A stretch of 17,865 bases of DNA from Bog-473 sp035534235. GTDB taxonomy: Bacteria > Actinomycetota > Acidimicrobiia > Acidimicrobiales > RAAP-2. Each line of letters starts with the position of its first letter. Positions within the stretch are counted from its first letter, which is position 1. A model generated the notes under the pieces. The model was not told the origin of the DNA and made no database searches. It saw nothing but the letters and a program-made list of their open reading frames with translations. The translations under genes and the position numbers were made by a program. Below, in pieces: positions 6,160 to 13,868 of the stretch. The DNA lies in NCBI GenBank assembly GCA_035534235.1, contig DATLSH010000018.1:1-17865 (forward strand). Reading direction: 5' to 3'.

Positions 6160-7236
6160 CTAGCGGATGGTGCCCGCCCCGGGGATGAGCGGCAGGTCCA
6201 GGGCGGTGGCCCACCCTGGTGGAAGGTCGTTGACGGCCGGAACGGCGTTGAGGGCGCGGAGTCCGGTGGCCAGGCAGCCGGCGGCGGCGGCGTCGTGCCC
6301 GCTGCCGTCGGTGAAGCGGAAGGCGGTCTCCTGGGTGATGGAGGGGGTGCCCTCGATCTCGACCCGGTAAACGTCGTCCTGGGTACCCCGGGGCCAGTCC
6401 GGCGCGGCATCGGTGCCCACCCGGTTGACGTGCTCGAGGCAGATCCGGGGCTCGCCCTGGTAGATCCCGTTGATGGTGAAGTGGATGGCCGCCACCTCGC
6501 CGGGGTTGATCACCCCCTTGGCGGTGGTGATGGGCGTGTCGGTCACCCACTTGTCCCAGGTGGTGGTGATCTCACTCAGCTCCACGCCGACGGCATGGGC
6601 CATCATCGGCACGGTGGCGCCCCACGACATCACCAGGATGTCGGTGTGCTGCAGCAGGGGTGTGAATTCGGGTGGCCGGCCGATGCCCATCTCGTCCTCG
6701 TAGGCACCGGTGTAGTTGATGTAGTCGAGGATCTCGAGGGCCTTTACCTGGCGGACCTCGCTGCACAGGCCCATCAGGGTCATGGGGAACAGGTCGTTGG
6801 CGAAACCCGGATCGATGCCGGTGGTGAAGCAGGTGGCGCCGCCTGCCGCGCACGCTTCGGTGATGGGATCGATCCACGATGGCGGGTTGAGCGTCATGGC
6901 CGGCCAGACCCAGGGCGTCATGGCGGTGGAGCACACGTCGATGCCGGCGCGCAGGAAGGCGCTCATGTCGCGGATGTTGTCGTCGGCCTGGGCTGCGGTG
7001 GGCCCGTAGTGCACCAGTGCATCGGGTCGCAATGAGATGAGCGCATGGAGGTTGTCGGTGGCTGCCAGGCCGACCGGGCCGATACCGCAGATGTCGCCAA
7101 CGTCCTGGCCGATCTTGTCGGGGCTGCTCACCCCGACGCCCACGAGCTCGAAGTTGGGATGGTGCAGCACTTCTGGAATGACCATCTTGCCGACGAACCC
7201 CGTGCCCCATACGACAATGCGCTTCCGCTTACTCAT
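6160..7236 (-). CDS. Dihydrodipicolinate-reductase-like NAD(P)-dependent oxidoreductase
   Basis: 358 residues. The N-terminus is a Rossmann fold with KRIVVWGTGFVGKMVIPEVL (GTGFVG at about residues 11-16), as in dihydrodipicolinate reductase and 2,4-diaminopentanoate dehydrogenase. The rest (TTGIDPGFANDLFPMTL, LEILDYINYTGAYEDEMGIG, GEVAAIHFTINGIYQGEP) fits the diaminopentanoate-dehydrogenase-type C-terminal domain, so this is not a housekeeping DapB. Many mycobacteria and relatives carry unassigned homologues. The substrate may be an amine or a small carbonyl compound, but I cannot tell which. ATG 7236 was chosen because MSKRKRIVVWG begins right at the nucleotide-binding strand; the longer frame to 7311 adds unrelated Arg-rich sequence. 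The next gene upstream is 111 bases away, so co-transcription with the hydrolase is possible. Confidence 0.8.
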   Translation of the reverse strand: MSKRKRIVVWGTGFVGKMVIPEVLHHPNFELVGVGVSSPDKIGQDVGDICGIGPVGLAATDNLHALISLRPDALVHYGPTAAQADDNIRDMSAFLRAGIDVCSTAMTPWVWPAMTLNPPSWIDPITEACAAGGATCFTTGIDPGFANDLFPMTLMGLCSEVRQVKALEILDYINYTGAYEDEMGIGRPPEFTPLLQHTDILVMSWGATVPMMAHAVGVELSEITTTWDKWVTDTPITTAKGVINPGEVAAIHFTINGIYQGEPRICLEHVNRVGTDAAPDWPRGTQDDVYRVEIEGTPSITQETAFRFTDGSGHDAAAAGCLATGLRALNAVPAVNDLPPGWATALDLPLIPGAGTIR

Positions 7237-7347
7237 GGCTGCATCATCCCACCGGACAGGAAAACGGCGCCTGAAGGTTCGGGTAGGCGGTGCATCGGTC
7301 CGGGTGACCAAAGATGCGGACCTCGCAGGGAGGCCGCGGCGGAGCGG

Positions 7348-8244
7348 TCAGGTCCAGTGTTCGAGCAGGACGTGGAGCACTTCCTCGGCGGCGCCGAAGG
7401 CCCCCAGATGGCTCTCTCCAGGCCGGATGTAGAGCTGGGCATGCGGGATGAGCGGCACGAGGTGTTCGGCATGTTCCAGCGGCACGAAGTGGTCGGCGTC
7501 GCCGTGCCACCAGCGGACGGGGACAGAGATGTCGGCGACGGAAAAGCCCCAGGGCCGGAGGAAGAGCGCCAGGTCACGGAGGGGCGCTGAGATGCCGTGC
7601 CGGCTGTTCCCGATGATGTCGTCAATGAACATCGACTTGATCTCCTCTCGTGCGAAGACGATGCGATCACCTTCGGGGGAGTATCGAGCGAAGAGGTCAA
7701 GCGCCTGAGGACCAAACGGCCCGAGGCCGAAGATTGCGACCTGCAGGACGCGGGCCAGCGGGAGGCTGATGAACGGGAGGCTGGAACGCAGCCGGGAGAG
7801 ATAGCCGACCAATCCCCCCTCAATGCTCTCTTCCCCGACATGGGGGGCGACCCCGCCGAGTATTCCGGCCACCGTCACCCGATCCGGCATGGCGTACGCC
7901 GTGGCCAGGGCGTAGGGTCCCCCGCCGGAAAGCCCGACTATGGCGAACCGATCCACCTTGAGCTCATTGAGGAGGATTTCGACATCGGTGGTGAAATCCA
8001 AAATGTTGCGGTAGAGGTGACCCGTGGAGAGGCCGATGCCCGGACGGTCGATCCCGATGACCCGGAGGTCGTTCTTGGCCGCCAGAACGCGGGCATCCTC
8101 GGGAACCTGCCGTCGCCCGCCGGGCGTCCCGTGGTACCACACGACCGTGCGCCCGGTCTCCGACCCGAAGTCGGCGTAGCCGAGATTCCGACCCCCCCGG
8201 ACGACCACGGATCCCTCATGTCGGGGAGGAGTGAGCTTGTACAT
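7348..8244 (-). CDS. Alpha/beta-fold hydrolase
   Basis: 298 residues from ATG 8244, a normal length for the family. The oxyanion-hole segment is VVWYHGTPGGRR, and the nucleophile elbow GLSGGGP places Ser106. The acid is Asp251 in WHGDADHFVP, and the base His279 in GESHLGAF. IGIDRPGIGLST is the usual strand-4 region. It is soluble, with no signal peptide. Substrates of this broad esterase/epoxide-hydrolase/dehalogenase-like group cannot be read from sequence. A GTG at 8280 would add 12 residues and has GGAG two bases upstream. ATG 8244 has no ribosome binding site but has a TACACT 9 bases ahead, which would suit leaderless expression. The gene may be co-transcribed with the oxidoreductase below it; otherwise its context gives no pathway. 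Confidence 0.88.
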   Translation of the reverse strand: MYKLTPPRHEGSVVVRGGRNLGYADFGSETGRTVVWYHGTPGGRRQVPEDARVLAAKNDLRVIGIDRPGIGLSTGHLYRNILDFTTDVEILLNELKVDRFAIVGLSGGGPYALATAYAMPDRVTVAGILGGVAPHVGEESIEGGLVGYLSRLRSSLPFISLPLARVLQVAIFGLGPFGPQALDLFARYSPEGDRIVFAREEIKSMFIDDIIGNSRHGISAPLRDLALFLRPWGFSVADISVPVRWWHGDADHFVPLEHAEHLVPLIPHAQLYIRPGESHLGAFGAAEEVLHVLLEHWT

Positions 8245-8253
8245 GGAGGGAGC

Positions 8254-8259
8254 AGTGTA
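8254..8259 (-). promoter_or_regulatory. Candidate -10 for leaderless expression of the hydrolase gene
   Basis: On the minus strand TACACT is followed by 9 bases and then ATG 8244. Actinobacterial leaderless genes often have a TANNNT hexamer 6-9 bases before the start codon. There is no recognisable -35. If the GTG at 8280 is the real start, this hexamer is merely coding sequence. Confidence 0.25.
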
Positions 8260-8400
8260 CGCCTGCGCTGGCCCGGACACCGCTCCGATGAGCCCACCCG
8301 CCTGGTCTGCCGATTGGCCTCGGTGACCCCCTTCCCGTTGGCCCTCGCAACTTCGACGGGAGCGCAGGGGCGTTTGCCTGCTTTAATGACGGCAGCGACC

Positions 8401-8407
8401 AGGGAGG
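8401..8407 (+). promoter_or_regulatory. Ribosome binding site of the FHA protein gene
   Basis: AGGGAGG, a strong Shine-Dalgarno match, ends 7 bases before GTG 8415 and decides that start. The promoter must lie in the divergent spacer 8281-8400. The only AT-rich hexamer there is TTTAAT at 8382-8387, without a matching -35. Confidence 0.75.
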
Positions 8408-8414
8408 GCACACC

Positions 8415-9713
8415 GTGGACAACGCACAACCACATGTGAGTGTCGAGCGGGGCGAAGGTCTGGTCGCGCGCTTCGGCGACGCCATCGTGCTCGTCACTGA
8501 GGACGCGGCACACGAAAAGGGCACCGGGGAAGTGCTGCAGGCGGTCGAGTCCGCCGCCTCCGGGGGCGAGTCGGCGGCGGGTGTCCTGGCGGCCCGCCTG
8601 GGCACCCTCGTGGCCGGAAGCGAACCAGGGATGGTGCCCCCGTTCGGGGTCGTCGCCTCGTTGGGGGATACCTACGTGGTGCTCCTGCACGGCGCCGTGT
8701 GGGCCGAGGTCACCGGCCCCGACGGCAGCCAACGGATCTCCGGCGAGCAGGCGGTGACCTGGGTGGACCACATCGTCGACGTTGCCGTGCTCCAGTTGAG
8801 CGTCGGGAGCGGTGCGCAGGAGATGGAGGTGGATCCGAGGTCCGATCTCCGGGCCGGCCTGGTCCCCGGGAGCGGCTTCGTGCTCACCCCGTCAGGGTCG
8901 TCGACCGGATCACCAGCCGTGGTGGTCGACGAGCCCAAGGAAGAGCCCAAGGAAGGGGCCAAAGTGGCGGGAACAGCGGGGGTCAGAGCCACCCAGGGTC
9001 CGAGTGCCCCGCTGGAGGAGATCGCTCCCGCCCCCGCTCCGGTCACCCCGATCGCCGCCCCGGCCCCCTCCCGCCCCACCACTGATCTCGCCCCGGTGAC
9101 GGCTCCCACCGTTGACGCCGCACCGATGGAGAGCAAACCGGAACCGCCGCGGCCCGACCCGCCGCGGCCCGACCCCCTGAAGGCCGACCTGCCCCGGCCG
9201 GACCCACCCCGGCCGGACCCACCGCGGCCCGACCCCCCGAAGGCCGACCTGCCCCGGCCGGACCCACCGAAGGGCTCGACCCTCGACATGCCGGCGGTCG
9301 GCGAGAGTGTGCGCCCTGAGCGCGAGCCGGCCGGGGCGACGCAGATGGTCGTGCGGCCGGTCGGCTTCCTGGTGGCCACCGACGGGATGCGCATCCCCCT
9401 GGACCGGGCCTACGTCCTGGGCCGGGCCCCCGAGGACGATCCCGGGGTGACCAGTGGGGTAGCCACCCCGATCAAGCTGGACGATTCGGACAATCTGATT
9501 TCGCGGGTGCACGGCGTGGTGAGCGTCAAGGACGGGCAGGTGTCGGTGCGCGACTCCTCCTCGGCCAACGGGACCTACATCGCCAAGCCGGGTGATGCGG
9601 AGTGGACCCGGGTCGGCCCCGATCCGGTGGTGCTGCCGCCGACGTGGAGCCTGCGGGTGGGCAAGCAGGTCTTCACGCACATGAGCGTCGACTCCCTTTC
9701 GGCCTCGACCTAG
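8415..9713 (+). CDS. FHA-domain protein with conserved N-terminal domain and proline-rich linker
   Basis: 432 residues, no membrane segment. Residues 1-~135 form a folded-looking domain (VARFGDAIVLVTED, PPFGVVASLGDTYVVLLHG, ISGEQAVTWVDHI). I have a sense of it as a recurring FHA-associated domain in actinobacteria but cannot name it. Residues ~170-300 are low-complexity, rich in Pro, Ala and Glu, including a stretch of RPDPP/KADLP repeats. A C-terminal FHA domain spans about 330-424: VLGRAP (Arg337), ISRVHGVV (Ser363, Arg364, His366), and SSANGTYI (Asn385-Gly386). These are the residues expected for phosphothreonine recognition. FHA domains bind phosphothreonine peptides, so the kinase at the right end of the window is a natural partner. 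The next gene starts 13 bases after the stop, so the two are probably co-transcribed. Its role, perhaps adaptor or scaffold, is inferred. Confidence 0.85.
   Translation: MDNAQPHVSVERGEGLVARFGDAIVLVTEDAAHEKGTGEVLQAVESAASGGESAAGVLAARLGTLVAGSEPGMVPPFGVVASLGDTYVVLLHGAVWAEVTGPDGSQRISGEQAVTWVDHIVDVAVLQLSVGSGAQEMEVDPRSDLRAGLVPGSGFVLTPSGSSTGSPAVVVDEPKEEPKEGAKVAGTAGVRATQGPSAPLEEIAPAPAPVTPIAAPAPSRPTTDLAPVTAPTVDAAPMESKPEPPRPDPPRPDPLKADLPRPDPPRPDPPRPDPPKADLPRPDPPKGSTLDMPAVGESVRPEREPAGATQMVVRPVGFLVATDGMRIPLDRAYVLGRAPEDDPGVTSGVATPIKLDDSDNLISRVHGVVSVKDGQVSVRDSSSANGTYIAKPGDAEWTRVGPDPVVLPPTWSLRVGKQVFTHMSVDSLSAST
9144..9272 (+). repeat. In-frame proline/charged repeats (RPDPP and KADLP units)
   Basis: Encodes residues about 244-286 of the FHA protein. 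The basic five-residue unit RPDPP recurs six times and is punctuated twice by KADLP, giving a larger repeat of about 20-25 residues. The larger unit is nearly identical at DNA level, suggesting recent duplication. Pro alternates with charged residues, as in extended cell-surface or linker segments. Confidence 0.8.
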
Positions 9714-9726
9714 GGGGGCGGGCACC

Positions 9727-10707
9727 GTGTCGGGGGGAGCGCTGGCTTACCTGGTGGCGTGGCCGGGGGAGAGCGACGAGCAGTCGATCCCCATTTACGA
9801 CCACCTCTACGTCGGCCGGGAGTGCAGCGGCATTGAGGACGAGCGCCGCTTCCTGATCGACGACGACGCCGTATCGCGCAACCACATGGAGGTGCGCCTC
9901 GACACCGAGCAGGACCAGGCCTGGCTGGTCGACCGCAGCACGAACGGCACCCGGCTCAACGGGACACGGATTGAGCGCTCGGTGCCGGTGCAGATCATGC
10001 CGGGCGACCGGGTCCGGGTGGGGCCGGTGGAGTTCCAGTTCTTCTCTCGTAACTTCGTGGTCCCCTCCGGCGTCGACTCGAAATCGACCGTGCGCAGTGT
10101 GGCCATGACCGAGCTGGTCATGGTGGTGGGCGACATCATTTCGTTCTCGACCATCTCCGAATACACCGGAGAGGTCGCGCTGCTCGAAGGCATCGACCGC
10201 ACCTATTCGGAGCTGCGCAAGCTGCTCAACGCCTACAAGGGGACGCTGAGCAACTACGTGGGCGACGCCTTCTTCGCCACCTGGGAGGTGGGCGCCGATC
10301 CGGAGGCGGCGGCCTTGGCCGTGGGCTTCGCGCTCGATGCGGCGGCCAAGGTGCACGAGATCGGTCCCTCGTTGAGCCTGCGTGACCCCGACGACCAACC
10401 CATCCGCATGGGGTTCGGCATCGGCTCGGGGCCGGCGGCGGTGAGCCTGATGACGGGGGCCATGGTCACCGTGCTGGGCGACGCCACCAACGTGACCTTC
10501 CGCCTGTCGGGGATCGCCGGGCGCACCGGGTGGTCGGACGTGGTGGTCACCGACTCGGTGCACGCCCTGGCGGCGGACCGCTTCTCCTACACCGAACCGG
10601 CCGAGGTGGACGTGAAGGGCCGCACGGGACGGGTCAAGGTCTACGGTGCCGCCCCGCTGGGGCAGGTCGCCACCTTGGGCACAGCCGGGATGGGCGCTCC
10701 GGGCTGA
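9727..10707 (+). CDS. FHA domain fused to class III adenylyl/guanylyl cyclase
   Basis: 326-residue cytoplasmic protein. The FHA domain is at about 24-104: LYVGRE (Arg31), AVSRNHME (Ser50, Arg51, His53), and STNGTRLNG (Asn73-Gly74). The class III cyclase domain is at about 125-315. Metal-binding aspartates are Asp136 (VVGDIISFSTISE) and Asp180 (NYVGDAFFATWE). The transition-state pair is Asn255 and Arg259 in TNVTFRLSG. The purine-selecting positions read Asn177 (usually Lys in adenylyl cyclases) and Thr248, so the nucleotide made is not certain; cAMP is the default guess. GTG 9727 has a G-rich ribosome binding site at 9713-9718 and follows the FHA gene by 13 bases. The FHA domain suggests recruitment or activation by a threonine-phosphorylated partner. 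A cyclic-nucleotide-binding protein is encoded about 3 kb away on the opposite strand. Confidence 0.93.
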   Translation: MSGGALAYLVAWPGESDEQSIPIYDHLYVGRECSGIEDERRFLIDDDAVSRNHMEVRLDTEQDQAWLVDRSTNGTRLNGTRIERSVPVQIMPGDRVRVGPVEFQFFSRNFVVPSGVDSKSTVRSVAMTELVMVVGDIISFSTISEYTGEVALLEGIDRTYSELRKLLNAYKGTLSNYVGDAFFATWEVGADPEAAALAVGFALDAAAKVHEIGPSLSLRDPDDQPIRMGFGIGSGPAAVSLMTGAMVTVLGDATNVTFRLSGIAGRTGWSDVVVTDSVHALAADRFSYTEPAEVDVKGRTGRVKVYGAAPLGQVATLGTAGMGAPG

Positions 10708-10753
10708 GCGCATCCGGCTGAGGTTGCCGCGGTACGGAGAGGGAGGACGGCGG

Positions 10754-13700
10754 TCACACCGGGACGGGCTGGTTGGCAGCGACACCCTTGAGCACGCTCC
10801 AATCGCCGTTGCGGAGCGAGGCGACCGTGGAGGCGTCGATGTCCGCCTCCTTCTTGGTGGCCGCCAATATGGCCGAGAAGTCCTCGGGATGGTGGCCGAG
10901 GACCAGGCCGCCCACCACGCGGCCCCCCGAGATGACCAGGCGGCGGTAGGACTGCTCGGCCGGGTTCTCGACCACGATGAGCTCGTCGCCCGGGTCGGGC
11001 TCAATGCGGCCGATGGAGGACAGCTCAATGCCGGCACCCTTGAGGATGCAGGCCGGCACCTCGGCGGTGAGGCGCTCGTCGCCCCCCAGGGCGTTGACGG
11101 CCGCCACCTCGCCCTGCTTGGCGGCGATGGGCCACAGGCCGAGCAGCATGCCGTTGTGCTCGGCGATGTCGCCGGCGGCGAAGACGCCCTCGGCCGAGGT
11201 CTCCATGCGGTCGTTGACCAGGACGCCCCGGTTGACGGCGATGCCGGCCTCGGCGGCCAGCTCGGTGTGGGGCTTGATGCCGATGGCCCCCAGGAAGAGC
11301 TGACAGGGCACCTCCCGGCCGTCCTTAAGGAGGGCGGCGCCCACCGCGGGATCGCCGGCCAGGGCCACCGTCTCGGCGCCGTAGAGCACCGTCATCCCGA
11401 TGGCGTCGAAGTAGTTGTGCACCAGCTCGCTGCAACGTTCGTCGATCTGGCGGGCCAGCAGCCGGTTGCCGCGCTCGAGGACAGTGACGTGCAGGCCGAG
11501 CTCGTGCAGGGAGTGGGCGGCTTCCAGCCCGAGGAGCCCGCCGCCGGCCACCACCGCTTCACGGCAGCCGTGTTGCTGGGCGTAGGAGCGGATGGCAATG
11601 GCGTCGCCGGCCTGGCGCATGACGAAGGAGCCGGGCTGGCCGAAGCCGTCGATGGGTGGCACCGAGCTGGCACTGCCCATGGCCAGGATGAGGCGGTCGT
11701 AGGGCAAGGCGTCGCGGGTGCCGAGGTGCACCTGCTTGGTCCCCAGGTCGATGCGGGTGGCCACGGTATTGAGCCAGGCCGTGATGCCGTGCTCGTCGTA
11801 CCACTGCTCGGCCAAGAGGAACAGGCCCTGCATGGCCGAGCGCCCGTAGACCAGGCGGGAGATGCCCATCCGGTTGTAGAGGACGTGCGACTCGGCGCCG
11901 ACGAGGTGGATCTCGCAGTCGGGGTGGCCGCGGCGGATGAAGTCGGCCGCCGTCACGCCGGCGATGCCGTTTCCGATGACGACCACGCTGACGATGGAGC
12001 GGTCGTACACGGTCGGCTTGGCCACGCTGGCGTCCCCGGCCTCGGGGGTGAGGGAGACCCGCACCGGGCCCGACTGCAGGCGGGCGCAGCAGGCCATGCG
12101 GGTGCTCTCGGCGAAGCCGAGGCGACGCAGGGTGTTGCGCTCCTCCTCCTCGGGGGCCGAGAGGCACGACATGCCCTCGGTCACCGCCACCGGATCGGCC
12201 CCGCACACGCCCATGCGGCAGCCGGACTCAATGGCTTGGCCGTTGCGCTCGGCCACTTCCAGCAGGCTGAGCCCGGCCTCGGCGGCCACGCCCTTGTCGT
12301 CGGCCTCGAAGCAGACGGTGACCGTGTTGGCCGCCTCCTTCTCCTTCACTTCCTTCAGTACCTTGGCCCCCCGGGCGCTGAGCTGGATGGGTTGACCGGC
12401 CGGGGCCGACTCCTGGTCGAAGAGGCGCTCGGCCGCCCGGGTGCGGGCCAGCCAGATCAGCGACAGCACGAGGACGAGGGCCCGGACCGGCCAGCGCAGC
12501 CACGGGACGGCGGCTCCGGTGACGACGTGGACGGTGTCGGCCAGGGCGACGCCAACGTACCAGTAGAAGATGTTGATGGCCGCCGACCCGAAGAGTGCGG
12601 TCATGGTGGAGGCGCCGACGGGCAACAGGGCGTCCAGGACGAAGAAGATGGCGACGCTGCCCCCGAAGTACAGGGCCAGGTGCTCGTAGGCGTGGACCTT
12701 GGTGAGGCCGGCGCGGTCGAGCACCGTGAAGAAGCCCAGGATGAACCCGGGGAGGGCGGCGGCGAACAGCTTGCGCGGGTTGACCCAGGCCGGGTCGGGG
12801 TCGTGCAGGTCGGCCTGGTAGGCCACCCGGGGCTTGAAGTCGTAGCAGTTCTTGGTGCAGGCCACGCAGGGCTGGCAGTGCGAGTTGGGCACGGTGACGA
12901 ACGGGGTCTGCCCGTACACGCGCTGCAGGGGCAACAGCGGGCAGATGCTGGAGCACCACCCGCTCTTGCCTTTGAAGAGGAAGCCCATGAAGAAGGCATT
13001 GGCGATGGTGAGGGAGAGGAGGATGCCGGTGGCCTGGGCGCTGAGGTTGAAGAGGGCCAGGCGGGCGCTGGTGATACCGAAGAACAGGACGAGGGCGATG
13101 ATGTAGGCCCGCTTGCGCAGCCACTCGGGGGTGGTGAAACCCCGGGTGAAGCCGAGCACCCGGGGCGCCTGGTTGGAGGCGGCCAGCGGGCAGATGTTGC
13201 GCCACAGTCCCGGGGCCACGAAGAAGAGGATGGGCAGCAGCGGCACGATCACCTTGAAGAAGGCGAACAGGGCCCCCGCCGGACGGATGAACAGGGCCAC
13301 GCAGAGGGTGATGTAGGTGGCGACGCTGACGATGCGCACGACGTGCCAGACCCCGATGGGGATGCGCCGGGGCAGCTCCATGTAGTTGGGGAAGACGGGC
13401 TGGTCGGGTCGGGTGACCAGGCCGAGCATGCGGTCCAGCAGGTGCCGCCCGGCCGAAGGGCCCTGGGGCGCAGCCACCGGGACCGGGGGGGCGGGGATGG
13501 CGGGCTCGTGCACGGCCCCCAACATGACCGTGCCCCGGGAGGCGGCGGGCTGGACGGGGGAGGGCGCGGCCGGGCGGCCGACGATGATGATCTCGGTCTG
13601 GCCCAGGCGCAGGATGTCGCCCGGCTGCAGGGTGGCCCGGCCCTCTACGGCGTAGCCGTTGAGGAGGGTGCCGTTGTGGCTGCCCAGGTCGACCACCGAC

Positions 13701-13864
13701 AGCGAGGTCGGGCTGGGCACCAGTTTCAGGTGCCGGCGCGAGACGCCGGGGTCGCTGAGGAGCGCGCCGTCGCACTCCCGACCCACCTCAATGGCCCGGT
13801 CCAGGGACAGGCGGCGCACGGGTTGCCCCGGCTCCCTGATCTCAATGACGGGAGGCTCGGCCAT
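10754..13864 (-). CDS. FHA / NapH-NosR-like Fe-S membrane domain / 2Fe-2S ferredoxin / FAD-NAD(P)H oxidoreductase fusion
   Basis: 1036-residue membrane redox enzyme. The FHA domain is at 17-96 (VGRE Arg29; GVSRRHLK; SHNGTLLNG). The membrane domain is at ~170-475 with about eight helices. It carries NICPLA (Cys225), WCSSICPL (Cys304, Cys308) and a 4Fe-4S motif CxxCxxCxxxC (Cys330, 333, 336, 340), as in NapH/NosR-type quinol or ferredoxin-linked proteins. The ferredoxin-like domain is at ~512-606: GCRMGVCGADP (Cys549, Cys554), Cys567 and Cys592-Cys593. The flavoprotein is at ~625-1000: FAD site VVIGNGIAGVTAA, NAD(P) site VVAGGGLLGLEAA, and FAD ribityl motif GVFAAGDIAEH. This resembles the NirB/rubredoxin-reductase family. 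Likely electron path: NAD(P)H to FAD to 2Fe-2S to 4Fe-4S to an unknown membrane or outer acceptor. It starts 4 bases after the cyclic-nucleotide-binding gene. No characterised homologue is known to me. Confidence 0.92.
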   Translation of the reverse strand: MAEPPVIEIREPGQPVRRLSLDRAIEVGRECDGALLSDPGVSRRHLKLVPSPTSLSVVDLGSHNGTLLNGYAVEGRATLQPGDILRLGQTEIIIVGRPAAPSPVQPAASRGTVMLGAVHEPAIPAPPVPVAAPQGPSAGRHLLDRMLGLVTRPDQPVFPNYMELPRRIPIGVWHVVRIVSVATYITLCVALFIRPAGALFAFFKVIVPLLPILFFVAPGLWRNICPLAASNQAPRVLGFTRGFTTPEWLRKRAYIIALVLFFGITSARLALFNLSAQATGILLSLTIANAFFMGFLFKGKSGWCSSICPLLPLQRVYGQTPFVTVPNSHCQPCVACTKNCYDFKPRVAYQADLHDPDPAWVNPRKLFAAALPGFILGFFTVLDRAGLTKVHAYEHLALYFGGSVAIFFVLDALLPVGASTMTALFGSAAINIFYWYVGVALADTVHVVTGAAVPWLRWPVRALVLVLSLIWLARTRAAERLFDQESAPAGQPIQLSARGAKVLKEVKEKEAANTVTVCFEADDKGVAAEAGLSLLEVAERNGQAIESGCRMGVCGADPVAVTEGMSCLSAPEEEERNTLRRLGFAESTRMACCARLQSGPVRVSLTPEAGDASVAKPTVYDRSIVSVVVIGNGIAGVTAADFIRRGHPDCEIHLVGAESHVLYNRMGISRLVYGRSAMQGLFLLAEQWYDEHGITAWLNTVATRIDLGTKQVHLGTRDALPYDRLILAMGSASSVPPIDGFGQPGSFVMRQAGDAIAIRSYAQQHGCREAVVAGGGLLGLEAAHSLHELGLHVTVLERGNRLLARQIDERCSELVHNYFDAIGMTVLYGAETVALAGDPAVGAALLKDGREVPCQLFLGAIGIKPHTELAAEAGIAVNRGVLVNDRMETSAEGVFAAGDIAEHNGMLLGLWPIAAKQGEVAAVNALGGDERLTAEVPACILKGAGIELSSIGRIEPDPGDELIVVENPAEQSYRRLVISGGRVVGGLVLGHHPEDFSAILAATKKEADIDASTVASLRNGDWSVLKGVAANQPVPV

Positions 13865-13868
13865 GGAA

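Noticed and set aside
6295..7035. A plus-strand open frame of 246 codons opposite the oxidoreductase gene
   Set aside because: Antisense shadow rich in Gly/Asp/Val/His; the minus-strand frame has the Rossmann motif and family segments.
9144..9272. CRISPR-like or intergenic repeat array
   Set aside because: The repeats are in frame inside a coding sequence, have no spacers and encode a periodic proline-rich peptide.
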